A stretch of 64,000 nt of DNA. Origin: Ferdinandcohnia sp047238305. Lineage in GTDB: Bacteria; Bacillota; Bacilli; Bacillales; Bacillaceae_L. Location of the stretch: assembly GCF_047238305.1 (NCBI RefSeq), contig NZ_JBDFMO010000001.1, positions 372,001-436,000 on the forward strand. The letters are read 5' to 3'. The notes beneath the pieces are model-generated. The model worked only from the letters and a program-made list of their open reading frames with translations. It did not search any database and was not told the DNA's origin. How positions within the stretch are numbered: the stretch's first letter is position 1; each line of letters opens with the position of its first letter. The position numbers and the translations under genes were made by a program. This document shows, piece after piece, positions 51,771 through 59,630 of the stretch.

Positions 51771-51796
51771 GTCGTATCAATGACTATTTTGTTTCA
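51771..51796 (-). promoter_or_regulatory. ECF sigma autoregulatory promoter
   Basis: Minus strand: -35 TGAAAC (51796-51791), 16-base spacer, -10 CGAC (51774-51771), 34 bases ahead of the sigma start codon. TGAAAC-N16-CGNC is the general B. subtilis ECF promoter form. Confidence 0.85.
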
Positions 51797-51858
51797 ACCT
51801 TTTTTTAAAAAACTTCATCCTTTTACATTTCTCACTATCTTCTCTTTTTCCTGCAATA

Positions 51859-51893
51859 AAAAAAGAGTATGAAAACGATGTTCATACTCTTAA
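51859..51893 (-). terminator. Rho-independent terminator
   Basis: Minus strand: AAGAGTATGA, loop, TCATACTCTT, TTTTTATT, downstream of pflA. Confidence 0.88.
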
Positions 51894-51896
51894 TGG

Positions 51897-51962
51897 ACGA
51901 GGGGATAGGTTCACTACCCCTGTAAATATATGGTAGGACAAGGAACCTGTCCCTATGACCCT
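51897..51962. repeat. REP-like element H
   Basis: GACGAGGGGATAGGTTCACT, loop with TGTAAATATATGGTAGGAC, and GGAACCTGTCCCTATGACCC; it includes the pflA stop codon at 51953. Confidence 0.72.
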
Positions 51963-52678
51963 AGTATTCTTTCTGCGTTTTTGACGCGTTCTTCGGTTGG
52001 GGGTTCGACATCCTTAAGTTTGTATTCAAGACTGAGGCTTTCCCATTTGTATATTCCGAGCTTGTGATACGGAAGAACCTCAATTTTTTCCACGTTTTTT
52101 AAGGTTTTTATAAACGCTGATAGGTTCGTAAGGTCCTCGTCATTATCACTTATTGTCGGAACTAACACATGGCGAATCCAAACGGGAACATTTTTGTCTG
52201 ATAAATATTGTGCAAAATCAAGGATATGCTCATTGCTCATGCCGGTTAATTCCTTATGCTTCACCGGATTGATTTCCTTAATATCGAGTAAAATCAAATC
52301 GGTTAGTGGGAGCAACTTCTCTAATCGTTCCATGAATTGTGGAGAACGAGTAAAGCATCCACCAGAGCTATCGATCGTGGTGTGTATCCCAAGCTTCTTG
52401 CATTCTGTAAAAAGTTCAATTAAAAAATCAAGTTGTAGCAAGGGCTCACCACCACTTACGGTTACACCGCCACCTGATGCCTGAAAAAAAGGAAGATAGG
52501 TTTTGATATCATCGATAATCTCTGAAACACTTATTTCCTTTCCCCTATTTAATTTCCAGGTATCAGGGTTATGACAGAACTGGCAACGGAGCAAACACCC
52601 CTGAGTAAAAATGACATATCGTAGTCCTGGTCCATCTACAGTCCCACAGGTTTCAATGGAATGAATGCGTCCGTTCAT
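51953..52678 (-). CDS. pflA: Pyruvate formate-lyase activating enzyme
   Basis: Radical SAM enzyme of 241 residues that installs the glycyl radical on PflB. The 4Fe-4S motif CxxxCxxC is GCLLRCQFCHNPDTW (about 29-43), followed by the GGE motif in VTVSGGEPLLQLDF and a TTIDSSGG strand. AAGGAGG lies 10 bases before the ATG. It follows pflB by 21 bases as one operon. Confidence 0.95.
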   Translation of the reverse strand: MNGRIHSIETCGTVDGPGLRYVIFTQGCLLRCQFCHNPDTWKLNRGKEISVSEIIDDIKTYLPFFQASGGGVTVSGGEPLLQLDFLIELFTECKKLGIHTTIDSSGGCFTRSPQFMERLEKLLPLTDLILLDIKEINPVKHKELTGMSNEHILDFAQYLSDKNVPVWIRHVLVPTISDNDEDLTNLSAFIKTLKNVEKIEVLPYHKLGIYKWESLSLEYKLKDVEPPTEERVKNAERILGS

Positions 52679-52699
52679 GCTTTTCGTCCTCCTTATTTC

Positions 52700-54928
52700 T
52701 TACATACTTTCGTGGAATGTACGATTTACAACATCAATTTGCTGTTCTCTTGTTAGTTTGATAAAGTTCACGGCATATCCTGATACACGAATCGTTAATT
52801 GTGGATACAGCTCAGGATGCTCCATTGCGTCTAATAATGTTTCGCGATCAAAGACGTTCACATTTAAGTGATGTCCTTTTTTCATCGCATATCCATCAAG
52901 TAAGCCAGCTAGATTGCTGATTCTCGCTTCTTCCTCTCTTCCTAGTGCTTTTGGAACGATAGAGAAAGTATTAGAAATGCCATCTAAGGCGTATTCATAA
53001 GGTAGCTTTGCAACAGAACTTAAGGATGCTAGTGTACCCTTCGTGTCACGACCGTGAAGTGGGTTAGCGCCTGGTGCGAATGGTTCCCCTGCCTTACGGC
53101 CATCTGGTGTGTTGCCTGTCTTTTTACCATACACTACATTAGATGTAATCGTTAAAATGGATTGAGTGTGAACAGAGTTGCGATAGGTTTTATGCTTTTT
53201 AATCTTCGTCATAAAACGTTTTACAAGTTCAACCGCGATGTCATCGACAAGGTCATCGTTGTTGCCGTATTTCGGGAAGTCTCCCTCAATCTCATAATCT
53301 ACGACAATTCCATTTTCATCACGAATTGTTTTAACTTTGGCACATTTGATGGCACTTAGTGAATCCGCAACAACGGAGAGCCCCGCAATTCCACATGCCA
53401 TCGTACGTAAAACTTCTTTGTCATGGAGTGCCATTTCCAAACGTTCGTAGCTGTATTTATCATGCATGTAGTGAATGACATTTAAAGTGTTAACATAAAG
53501 CCCTGCAAGCCATTCGAGCACGACATCATATTTTTGAAGGACCTCCTCATAGTCCAAATACTCAGAAGTAATCGGTGAGTAGCTTGGTCCTACTTGAATC
53601 TTCAGCTTTTCATCGATCCCACCATTGATTGCGTAAAGTAATGCTTTTGCAAGGTTCGCTCTAGCACCAAAAAACTGCATTTGTTTACCGATTGCCATTG
53701 CAGAGACACAGCACGCGATGCCGTAATCATCACCATACGTTTCACGCATGATATCATCGTTCTCATACTGGATAGAGCTAGTTTTTATAGACATTTTCGC
53801 ACAATACTTTTTATAGCTTTCAGGTAGGTTCACAGACCAAAGGACCGTTAAGTTTGGCTCTGGTGCTGGTCCAAGATTGTCTAATGTATGCAAGAATCGG
53901 AACGAGTTTTTCGTAACTAATGGACGACCATCAATTGCTACACCTGCTAGTGATTCTGTCACCCAGGTTGGGTCACCACTAAATAGTTCATTGTAATCTG
54001 GTGTTCTCGCAAACTTCACGAGTCGGAGTTTCATTACAAAATGGTCAACAATTTCCTGTGCTTCTTCCTCTGTTAACATTCCGTTTGCTAGATCTCTATC
54101 GATATAGATATCTAGGAATGTAGACACACGCCCTAAACTCATCGCAGCCCCATTTTGTTCTTTTATAGCAGCTAGATAAGCAAAATATAGCCATTGAAAA
54201 GCTTCTTTTGCATTTGTAGCTGGTTCAGATATGTCATAGCCATATGTGTTTGCTAGTTCCTTCAGTTCCTGAAGGGCACGAATTTGCTCAGAAAGCTCTT
54301 CCCGGTCACGAATAATGTCATCAGTCATGGCTCCATTTCCGGTTTCAAGAAGGTCTTTCTTCTTATCTTCAATGAGTCGGTCAACACCGTATAATGCCAC
54401 TCTGCGGTAATCCCCGATGATTCTTCCCCGACCATATGCATCAGGCAGGCCAGTGATGATTCCCGCTTTTCTCGCAAGTCTCATTTCTGGTGTATAAGCA
54501 TCGAACACACCTTGGTTATGTGTTTTTCGATACTCAGTAAAGATTTTGACAATCTCCTCATCGATTTCAAATCCATAAGATTTTGCAGAATCAACTGCCA
54601 TTCTAATTCCACCAAACGGTTGAAGAGAGCGTTTAAACGGTTTATCTGTTTGAACACCTACCACTTTTTCTTTTTCCTGATCAAGGTAACCAGGCCCATG
54701 TGAAGTAATCGTAGATACAATTTTTGTATCCATATCCAGTACTCCACCATTTTCGCGCTCCTGTTTTGTCAATTCCATGACCTGTTCCCAAAGAGCGTTC
54801 GTTGCTTCAGTTGGCCCCTTTAAAAATGCTTCATCCCCGCTATATGGTGTGAAATTCTCTAAAATGAAATCTCGTACATCAATATCCTTTTGCCATTTTC
54901 CTTCTTTAAAACCAGCCCATGCTTTCAT
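52700..54928 (-). CDS. pflB: Formate acetyltransferase (pyruvate formate-lyase)
   Basis: Glycyl-radical enzyme of 742 residues that converts pyruvate and CoA into acetyl-CoA and formate under anaerobiosis. The adjacent catalytic cysteines are in YGIACCVSAMAIGKQ (about 410-424), and the radical Gly in TIRVSGYAVNFIKL near the C-terminus. ATG 54928 is used with GGAGG 9 bases upstream. The enzyme implies mixed-acid fermentation in this otherwise respiratory organism. Expression is probably oxygen/redox controlled through the site at 55055-55072. Confidence 0.96.
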   Translation of the reverse strand: MKAWAGFKEGKWQKDIDVRDFILENFTPYSGDEAFLKGPTEATNALWEQVMELTKQERENGGVLDMDTKIVSTITSHGPGYLDQEKEKVVGVQTDKPFKRSLQPFGGIRMAVDSAKSYGFEIDEEIVKIFTEYRKTHNQGVFDAYTPEMRLARKAGIITGLPDAYGRGRIIGDYRRVALYGVDRLIEDKKKDLLETGNGAMTDDIIRDREELSEQIRALQELKELANTYGYDISEPATNAKEAFQWLYFAYLAAIKEQNGAAMSLGRVSTFLDIYIDRDLANGMLTEEEAQEIVDHFVMKLRLVKFARTPDYNELFSGDPTWVTESLAGVAIDGRPLVTKNSFRFLHTLDNLGPAPEPNLTVLWSVNLPESYKKYCAKMSIKTSSIQYENDDIMRETYGDDYGIACCVSAMAIGKQMQFFGARANLAKALLYAINGGIDEKLKIQVGPSYSPITSEYLDYEEVLQKYDVVLEWLAGLYVNTLNVIHYMHDKYSYERLEMALHDKEVLRTMACGIAGLSVVADSLSAIKCAKVKTIRDENGIVVDYEIEGDFPKYGNNDDLVDDIAVELVKRFMTKIKKHKTYRNSVHTQSILTITSNVVYGKKTGNTPDGRKAGEPFAPGANPLHGRDTKGTLASLSSVAKLPYEYALDGISNTFSIVPKALGREEEARISNLAGLLDGYAMKKGHHLNVNVFDRETLLDAMEHPELYPQLTIRVSGYAVNFIKLTREQQIDVVNRTFHESM

Positions 54929-55027
54929 TATCAATGACCTCCATTACAAGGTTTTTAAATGTGTTTTTTGATTACGTGTTTGTCTGAGTTGGATTGCTCA
55001 CTACTGAACAAACTTCTTTACACCTTC

Positions 55028-55072
55028 ATCATACAACGGGTAGGGTTGGTTGTCATGTGAAATATTTCACAA
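55028..55072 (-). promoter_or_regulatory. pflB promoter with Fnr/Rex-type site
   Basis: ATGTGAAATATTTCACAA (55055-55072) contains a perfect Fnr half-site pair TGTGA-N6-TCACA and is one base from the Rex form TTGTGAA-N4-TTCACAA. The -10 TATGAT is at 55033-55028, putting a start near 55021-55022 and the site centre at about -41.5, where Fnr activates in class II promoters. Confidence 0.82.
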
Positions 55073-55197
55073 ATTGGTGAAATTACCATTTTAGCCACAA
55101 TTTCAACAAAATTTGGTCAAAAATGGTGGGTCGTAAAAATTGATGTTTTCATATCAGGGAACTAGCTACTCTAAAATAGATTGAGTGCGTCCACACT

Positions 55198-55520
55198 CTA
55201 GTTACTGGAAAGAGGCATCTTTTCAAATTTGACTGGAGTGCTACCAACCTCCTAATATATGGAGAGTCAAGCGCCTCCAACGCAGCTCGAGTACCACCTT
55301 CATCCTAATTCCTGGAAATTCATGTCACTCCATTACGTCTAGAATACCACCAATCTCCTAATTTCAGGAAAGCAATGCCCCTCCATCACAGCTCGAGCAC
55401 CACCAATCCACTAATTCTTGGAAAACAATTGCTCTCCAACACGTCTGGAGTACCAGCAGCCTCTTAATTCTAGGAAAATAGCAACCTTCCAGAACGCCTT
55501 CTCATCCGAATTGTTCTGAA
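55198..55520. repeat. 53-bp degenerate tandem array (6 units)
   Basis: The marker CTAATT (or CTAGTT/CTAATA) appears at about 55198, 55252, 55305, 55358, 55411 and 55464, steps of 53 with one of 54. Each unit includes a TTCCTGGAA-like palindrome (TTACTGGAA, TTTCAGGAA, TTCTTGGAA, TTCTAGGAA) and a block AGCTCGAGTACCACC/ACGTCTGGAGTACC. Located in the divergent gap between pflB and a dehydrogenase gene. Confidence 0.85.
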
Positions 55521-55603
55521 CCCACCCCATATCCAATGCTGGTAAAGCAAGCTTGTCTGTATTATTATAAAATTAAATCAATTCTGGGATTGGGGGGAAC
55601 ACC

Positions 55604-56560
55604 ATGTCAAAGCTAGTTATTACTCAAAATATCGAGCAGTCTCATCTCGATCAAATCCAGGCAATCATTCCTAGCTGGGAGATTGTTGCTGGGCGTGATT
55701 CATCTGTTTGGTTAGACCATTTAAAAGATGCCGAGGTGATTGTCGGGTGGAAAAAGGAGATTGCGGAGCATTGCATTTTTTCAGACTCCAAGCTTCGTTG
55801 GCTGCAAAGCTGGAGTGCGGGTGTTAACAGCATGCCTCTTACCGAAATGGAGAAGAAACACATTCTGCTCACAAGCGCCAATGGGGTTCATGCATATCCG
55901 ATTTCGGAAACCATTTTTGCCTTAATGCTCGGATTGACAAGGAAAATTCATACATATGTTAAAAATCAGCAGGATAAAAAATGGCACCATTCTGATATGA
56001 AGCTTGAGATTCATGAAAAAACAATTGGGATCATGGGTGTAGGACACATCGGGAAAGAGACGGCCAAGATTGCAAAAGCATTTGGAATGACAGTTCTTGG
56101 TGTGCGCCATTCAGGACGTGAAGAGGATTTCGTCGATGAAATGTATACGACAGACCAGCTGTCAGAGGTTCTGCCAAGATGTGATTACGTTGTTGTAACA
56201 TTACCTTTGACGAGTGAAACTCATCATTTATTTGGAGCAAACGAATTTAAGCAAATGAAGTCTTCTGCATTTTTCATTAATATTGGACGGGGCGAGATCG
56301 TCGTTGAGGATGAGTTGATTGAAGCACTGCGTTCCGGTGAGATCGCTGGAGCTGGGCTGGATGTGTTTACGAAAGAGCCACTAGATGAGAACAGCCCACT
56401 ATGGGAATTTGAAAATGTGATTGTGACACCACATACATCTGGTTCAACTGAACATTATACAAAGCGTGTGATTGAAGATATCTTTATCCCCAATTTGAAG
56501 AGCTATGCCCAAGGTGGAGTACTACCGAAGAATGTGGTGGATTATAAAAAAGGATATTAG
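55604..56560 (+). CDS. D-2-hydroxyacid dehydrogenase family protein
   Basis: NAD(P)-dependent oxidoreductase of 318 residues. The Rossmann motif GIMGVGHIGKETA is at about 142-154; the catalytic triad is Arg in NIGRGEIV, Glu in FTKEPLDE and His in VTPHTSGST. The outer catalytic domain (1-100) is typical of the YPL113C/GyaR-like subgroup. GGGGGGAA lies 5 bases before the ATG. It is monocistronic. The substrate is a 2-keto or 2-hydroxy acid; a link with the neighbouring pyruvate enzyme is possible but unproven. Confidence 0.88.
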   Translation: MSKLVITQNIEQSHLDQIQAIIPSWEIVAGRDSSVWLDHLKDAEVIVGWKKEIAEHCIFSDSKLRWLQSWSAGVNSMPLTEMEKKHILLTSANGVHAYPISETIFALMLGLTRKIHTYVKNQQDKKWHHSDMKLEIHEKTIGIMGVGHIGKETAKIAKAFGMTVLGVRHSGREEDFVDEMYTTDQLSEVLPRCDYVVVTLPLTSETHHLFGANEFKQMKSSAFFINIGRGEIVVEDELIEALRSGEIAGAGLDVFTKEPLDENSPLWEFENVIVTPHTSGSTEHYTKRVIEDIFIPNLKSYAQGGVLPKNVVDYKKGY

Positions 56561-56618
56561 GGACAGTCGCTCTGCCCCTTGTAAAGATTGATGGGATGCG
56601 AAACCTCGTGTCCCAATC
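56561..56618. repeat. REP-like element I (degenerate)
   Basis: GGGACAGTCGCTCTGCCCC, loop with GTAAAGATTGATGGGATGC, and GAAACCTCGTGTCCCA, between the dehydrogenase stop and the next stop codon. Confidence 0.6.
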
Positions 56619-56847
56619 AATCCTCGTCCTTCACATCTATATCCTCTGGAATTGGTTCGCTTAGCCATTCTTCGTAAAGCTTTTTGTATTTTTCAAGTTG
56701 CTCCATCGTTGCATTGAATTGGTCTTTATTCAATAGGTACTGTTCGCCGTCAAAAAGGGCACGCACCTTTTTTTCTTGAATAAGCTTTTTCACTAATTCT
56801 TCTGGAATAGATAAATATTCTGCTGTTTCCTTTACTGTTAAGTACAA
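56617..56847 (-). CDS. Excisionase-type HTH protein
   Basis: A 76-residue DNA-binding protein. MYLTVKETAEYLSIPEELVKKLIQEKKVRALFDGEQYLL is the MerR-like/HTH_17 excisionase fold (read over about 1-42), with an acidic helical tail. TTG 56847 has AAGGA 9 bases upstream. There is no integrase or phage gene in sight, so it is probably a housekeeping Bacillus protein of this fold and not a true excisionase. Confidence 0.78.
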   Translation of the reverse strand: MYLTVKETAEYLSIPEELVKKLIQEKKVRALFDGEQYLLNKDQFNATMEQLEKYKKLYEEWLSEPIPEDIDVKDED

Positions 56848-56863
56848 ACTACTTCATCCTTCT

Positions 56864-57011
56864 TTACCTTCTGATTTTGTATGCACGTCGTTCTGCGTAT
56901 TCTGAGCAAGGTATGCATACCTTTATTGTATTCCCTTTATCATCGACATACTTTCGCAAAGGTTTGATTTTCCTACTACAAATTGCACATTTCGCACCAA
57001 AAAAAGAGCAT
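56864..57011 (-). pseudogene. Small CxxC zinc-ribbon-like protein, frameshifted at T7
   Basis: ATG 57011 follows AAAGGAGGG at 5 bases but frame 0 stops after 11 codons. A run of seven T (56999-57005 region) at codons 3-5 puts the rest one base out. With six T it would read MLFFGAKCAICSRKIKP, continue through KVCIPCSEYAERRAYKIRR and stop at 56864, a 48-residue protein with two CxxC pairs and a basic end. The intact downstream frame and good ribosome site indicate a real gene, disrupted by mutation, by sequencing error in a homopolymer, or rescued by polymerase slippage. Confidence 0.7.
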
Positions 57012-57084
57012 CGACACCCTCCTTTGATTTTAACATAGGAGAAGACTTAGGATTACCTGTCACATTTCAGAAAAAAGGCAACAT

Positions 57085-57336
57085 TTAATTTTTGTTCTTT
57101 TTATCAAGTTTCTCGTTTCCTCGTTTAAAGTTGCCCGTAATTTTAGCAAGCAGTAACTGTATTTTTATGTTGTCATCTTCAACTTCTTTTATCTTTGCTA
57201 TAAGTCGTTCAGCTTCCCGATCCTTTATTATTTTAATTTGCTTTCCTGCATAATAGATGATAACCATTCCTTTTTTCGTAATTTGATAAGTGAATGGTTC
57301 TTCTCTTAATCGGTTTCTTTTATCTATTTCGCTCAT
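57085..57336 (-). CDS. Conserved small Bacillus protein
   Basis: An 83-residue basic protein: KRNRLREEPFTYQITKKGMV, then a beta-like KVIIYYAGKQIKIIKD-type segment and KITGNFKRGNEKL at the C-terminus. I recall relatives in many Bacilli with the same RNRLREEPF and KITGNFKRG ends, all uncharacterised. AGGGAG lies 8 bases upstream of the ATG. It stands first in a row of three small minus-strand genes. Confidence 0.75.
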   Translation of the reverse strand: MSEIDKRNRLREEPFTYQITKKGMVIIYYAGKQIKIIKDREAERLIAKIKEVEDDNIKIQLLLAKITGNFKRGNEKLDKKNKN

Positions 57337-57387
57337 TCTAGGGTCTCCCTAACAATTTAAATACATATGTGTCTTTAACTGCTATCA

Positions 57388-57416
57388 AAATTCATTAGGG
57401 GATGAGGCCCCCAATG
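57388..57416 (-). terminator. Terminator-like hairpin after the M3 peptidase
   Basis: CATT-A-GGGG, loop, CCCC-CA-ATG around 57391-57414 with a short AATTTT on the minus side. Confidence 0.55.
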
Positions 57417-57429
57417 AATGGGTTTCACT

Positions 57430-59007
57430 TTATTTCACTGCAACAAACTGATCGACAAAATGCTGTGGATTTAGTTTTTCTCCAGTGGCTCTTTCAATTT
57501 TTTCATTCCAATTGTATAACGCACCTGGTTTAAAGAAATCATTCAACAAGAAATTCCCCACTTTTTCTGTGAAAAGATCTGTTGAGATGTTCTTCTCAAT
57601 ATAGCGCTGAAGCTGGGAAGTTGTTAACTCACCAAGCAGATAGTTTTGGTAATACACTGGCACTAACGTAAAATGGATCTTCGCAGCCCAATGCGGATAA
57701 TCTTGATTTTCAGGCGGTGTCAAATATTGAATGTCATTCACAAGTTTCCACCATAAACGGTTCAAATCTTGATCAGGGTTTTCGTAAAGTTCGCGTTCAA
57801 AGAACACAAACGTCATAATCCAACGGCCCGCGATGAGCATTTGACGGCGTAAAGATTTATCAATAAGTGACTTTAACTCATCCACCTGCTCTTGATCCAA
57901 TCCTAAAAACTGGTGGAGCCATTCCGGATTTTTACCGAAGCGACCATATAACATCGCAATCGCCTCAGTTGTTAATGTATGTGCCGGACTGCGCAATAAG
58001 AACGGGAGGCTCCGATCGATATATTTAAAATAAACCGCATGCCCGTATTCGTGGAGCATTGTATTGGACCAATAATCGGATGGCACATTATTACTTAAGA
58101 CGCGGACATCACCCTCTCGGTCAATGTCGGTACAAAATGCATGCTGGTTTTTCTTCTCTCTTGGATACAAATCGCTTTTTTGAAGCATATCTGTGATATC
58201 CATGCCCATTTTTGCGAAAGTCTGTGTTGATAATTCCTCAAGATTCTTCCCTTCATAAAACGGATCTAAATCCAATTCCTTAGATGGTGGGGCCTCTTGG
58301 AAAAATGGATCGGCATAATGCCATGGTCGAAGGTCTTCAACCTTAATACCAAATCGTTCTGCAAGCTCTTCATCCATCTCCAGTTTTACCTGACGGAATG
58401 GCTCATCAGAAAGTTCCTTTAGCTTTGTAAATATCGAAAAGATTTCTTCACGTTCAAGCTCTTGTGATTTGAAGCTCATTTGGTGGAAGTTTTCAAAACC
58501 TAGTGAACGAGCGGCTTCATTGCGTTTTTTCACAAGTGTGAGTAATTTTTCTTCAACTTCTTTCGCAATTTGTTTACTTGCATGCCACGCTTGTTCCCTT
58601 AGTTCAAGATCATTGCTTTTGATTAAAATCTGACGGACATCGTTTTCGGATACTTGCTTTCCATTTAATGTCGCACGGAATGTGTTAAACACGCCAACTA
58701 ATTCCGTTGATAGGTGAACCATTTCCTTCAGCTTGTCTTCTGGAAGTTGGTTTTCAAGCATGTGTGAATATAAGATTTCCAGTTGGCGCTTTTGAACAGG
58801 GTCTTCTGTTTGTTCTAGGTATTTTTTTACCTTCTCAAAACGCTCCGCATCTGAAAAATAAACACTATAAGCAGTGTCCGCTTCCGCTGACTTCGCATTC
58901 CACTCTTCCTCACCGGTGGTCGCTGCCATCCATGAAGCTTCTGCACCATTAATATGTAACTCGTGGATTGCTTTATTTTGTTCATTTAAAAACTGTTCAA
59001 TTGACAT
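57430..59007 (-). CDS. M3/M2-like zinc metallopeptidase
   Basis: A helical cytoplasmic peptidase of 525 residues. Zinc ligands are H319 and H323 with catalytic E320 in MLHEYGHAVYF, and the third ligand E348 in LTTEAIAMLYGR, the gluzincin pattern shared by M2 and M3 families. The first 300 residues are helical with a conserved-looking RNEAARSLGFENFHQM. No signal peptide, so it should act inside the cell on oligopeptides. GAGGGGG lies 6-7 bases before the ATG. Confidence 0.87.
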   Translation of the reverse strand: MSIEQFLNEQNKAIHELHINGAEASWMAATTGEEEWNAKSAEADTAYSVYFSDAERFEKVKKYLEQTEDPVQKRQLEILYSHMLENQLPEDKLKEMVHLSTELVGVFNTFRATLNGKQVSENDVRQILIKSNDLELREQAWHASKQIAKEVEEKLLTLVKKRNEAARSLGFENFHQMSFKSQELEREEIFSIFTKLKELSDEPFRQVKLEMDEELAERFGIKVEDLRPWHYADPFFQEAPPSKELDLDPFYEGKNLEELSTQTFAKMGMDITDMLQKSDLYPREKKNQHAFCTDIDREGDVRVLSNNVPSDYWSNTMLHEYGHAVYFKYIDRSLPFLLRSPAHTLTTEAIAMLYGRFGKNPEWLHQFLGLDQEQVDELKSLIDKSLRRQMLIAGRWIMTFVFFERELYENPDQDLNRLWWKLVNDIQYLTPPENQDYPHWAAKIHFTLVPVYYQNYLLGELTTSQLQRYIEKNISTDLFTEKVGNFLLNDFFKPGALYNWNEKIERATGEKLNPQHFVDQFVAVK

Positions 59008-59055
59008 GGTATTCCCCCTCTTACCCTATAATTCTAGAAAAAGCGGCAAAATCCT

Positions 59056-59442
59056 TTATCCTCTCAGTCTTTCAAACCCTAAATATCGCGTTCCTTGAAA
59101 TGTTAGTTTCCCCATATCACCTTCAGCAAGCTGACCATATTCACCACCAGAAACCTTAAACTCAGTTCGATCCCCACTCTCAAACTCAAATGTAACAAAG
59201 TAACTCGTGGATGAAGAAACATGATCGTGGTGATGTGGATCCGAATGATGATGGGTATGTCTGCTCACATGTGTGCGCTTTGTTTTTACAAGGGCAGGAA
59301 CACTAAGTTTGGGTGAATCTTCATTCTTTTTCCACTGACTGATTCCTTTTCCCATATTAAAAATAATGAGTCCAATCACAACAACGAACATAATCATTAC
59401 AAAAATTGGGACAGCATTGAACATTGCATCTCCTGGATACAT
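59056..59442 (-). CDS. DUF2500 family membrane protein
   Basis: A 128-residue protein with one N-terminal helix (VPIFVMIMFVVVIGLIIFNMG, about 11-31) and a soluble domain typical of DUF2500 (PF10694): VKTKRTHVSRHTHHHSDPHH (a His-rich loop, about 51-70), YFVTFEFESGDRTEFKVSG and LTFQGTRYLGFER. The His-rich loop may bind metal. GGGGGAAGG precedes the ATG. The function is unknown. It lies upstream of the M3 peptidase in the same direction with a gap of 48 bases. Confidence 0.88.
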   Translation of the reverse strand: MYPGDAMFNAVPIFVMIMFVVVIGLIIFNMGKGISQWKKNEDSPKLSVPALVKTKRTHVSRHTHHHSDPHHHDHVSSSTSYFVTFEFESGDRTEFKVSGGEYGQLAEGDMGKLTFQGTRYLGFERLRG

Positions 59443-59531
59443 TAACCTTCCCCCTTTTTTAAGGAATCTATATTAAACAAATACGCATTAAAAACCAGAA
59501 AGTTTCAATGTTCGAAAAATTTTTTACAAAA

Positions 59532-59623
59532 AAAGAGACGGTTGGGACAATGGACCTGTCCCTCCGTCCCAAAAAAACAGACCTACGTTAGGACGGTAAA
59601 TCTGTCCCACAGAAGGTCTGCGT
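59532..59623 (-). repeat. REP-like element J with yeeI terminator
   Basis: GTTGGGACAATGGACCTGTC, CCTCCGTCCC, followed on the minus strand by a hairpin CAGACCTT..AGGTCTG (about 59571-59621) whose loop holds GTGGGACAGATTTACCGTCC. TTTTTTT follows, so it ends yeeI. Confidence 0.75.
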
Positions 59624-59630
59624 TTGTTGA

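Noticed and set aside
56617..56847. Excisionase as sign of a prophage or integrative element
   Set aside because: No integrase, att-like repeats or phage genes nearby; single HTH_17 proteins are common in Bacillus chromosomes.
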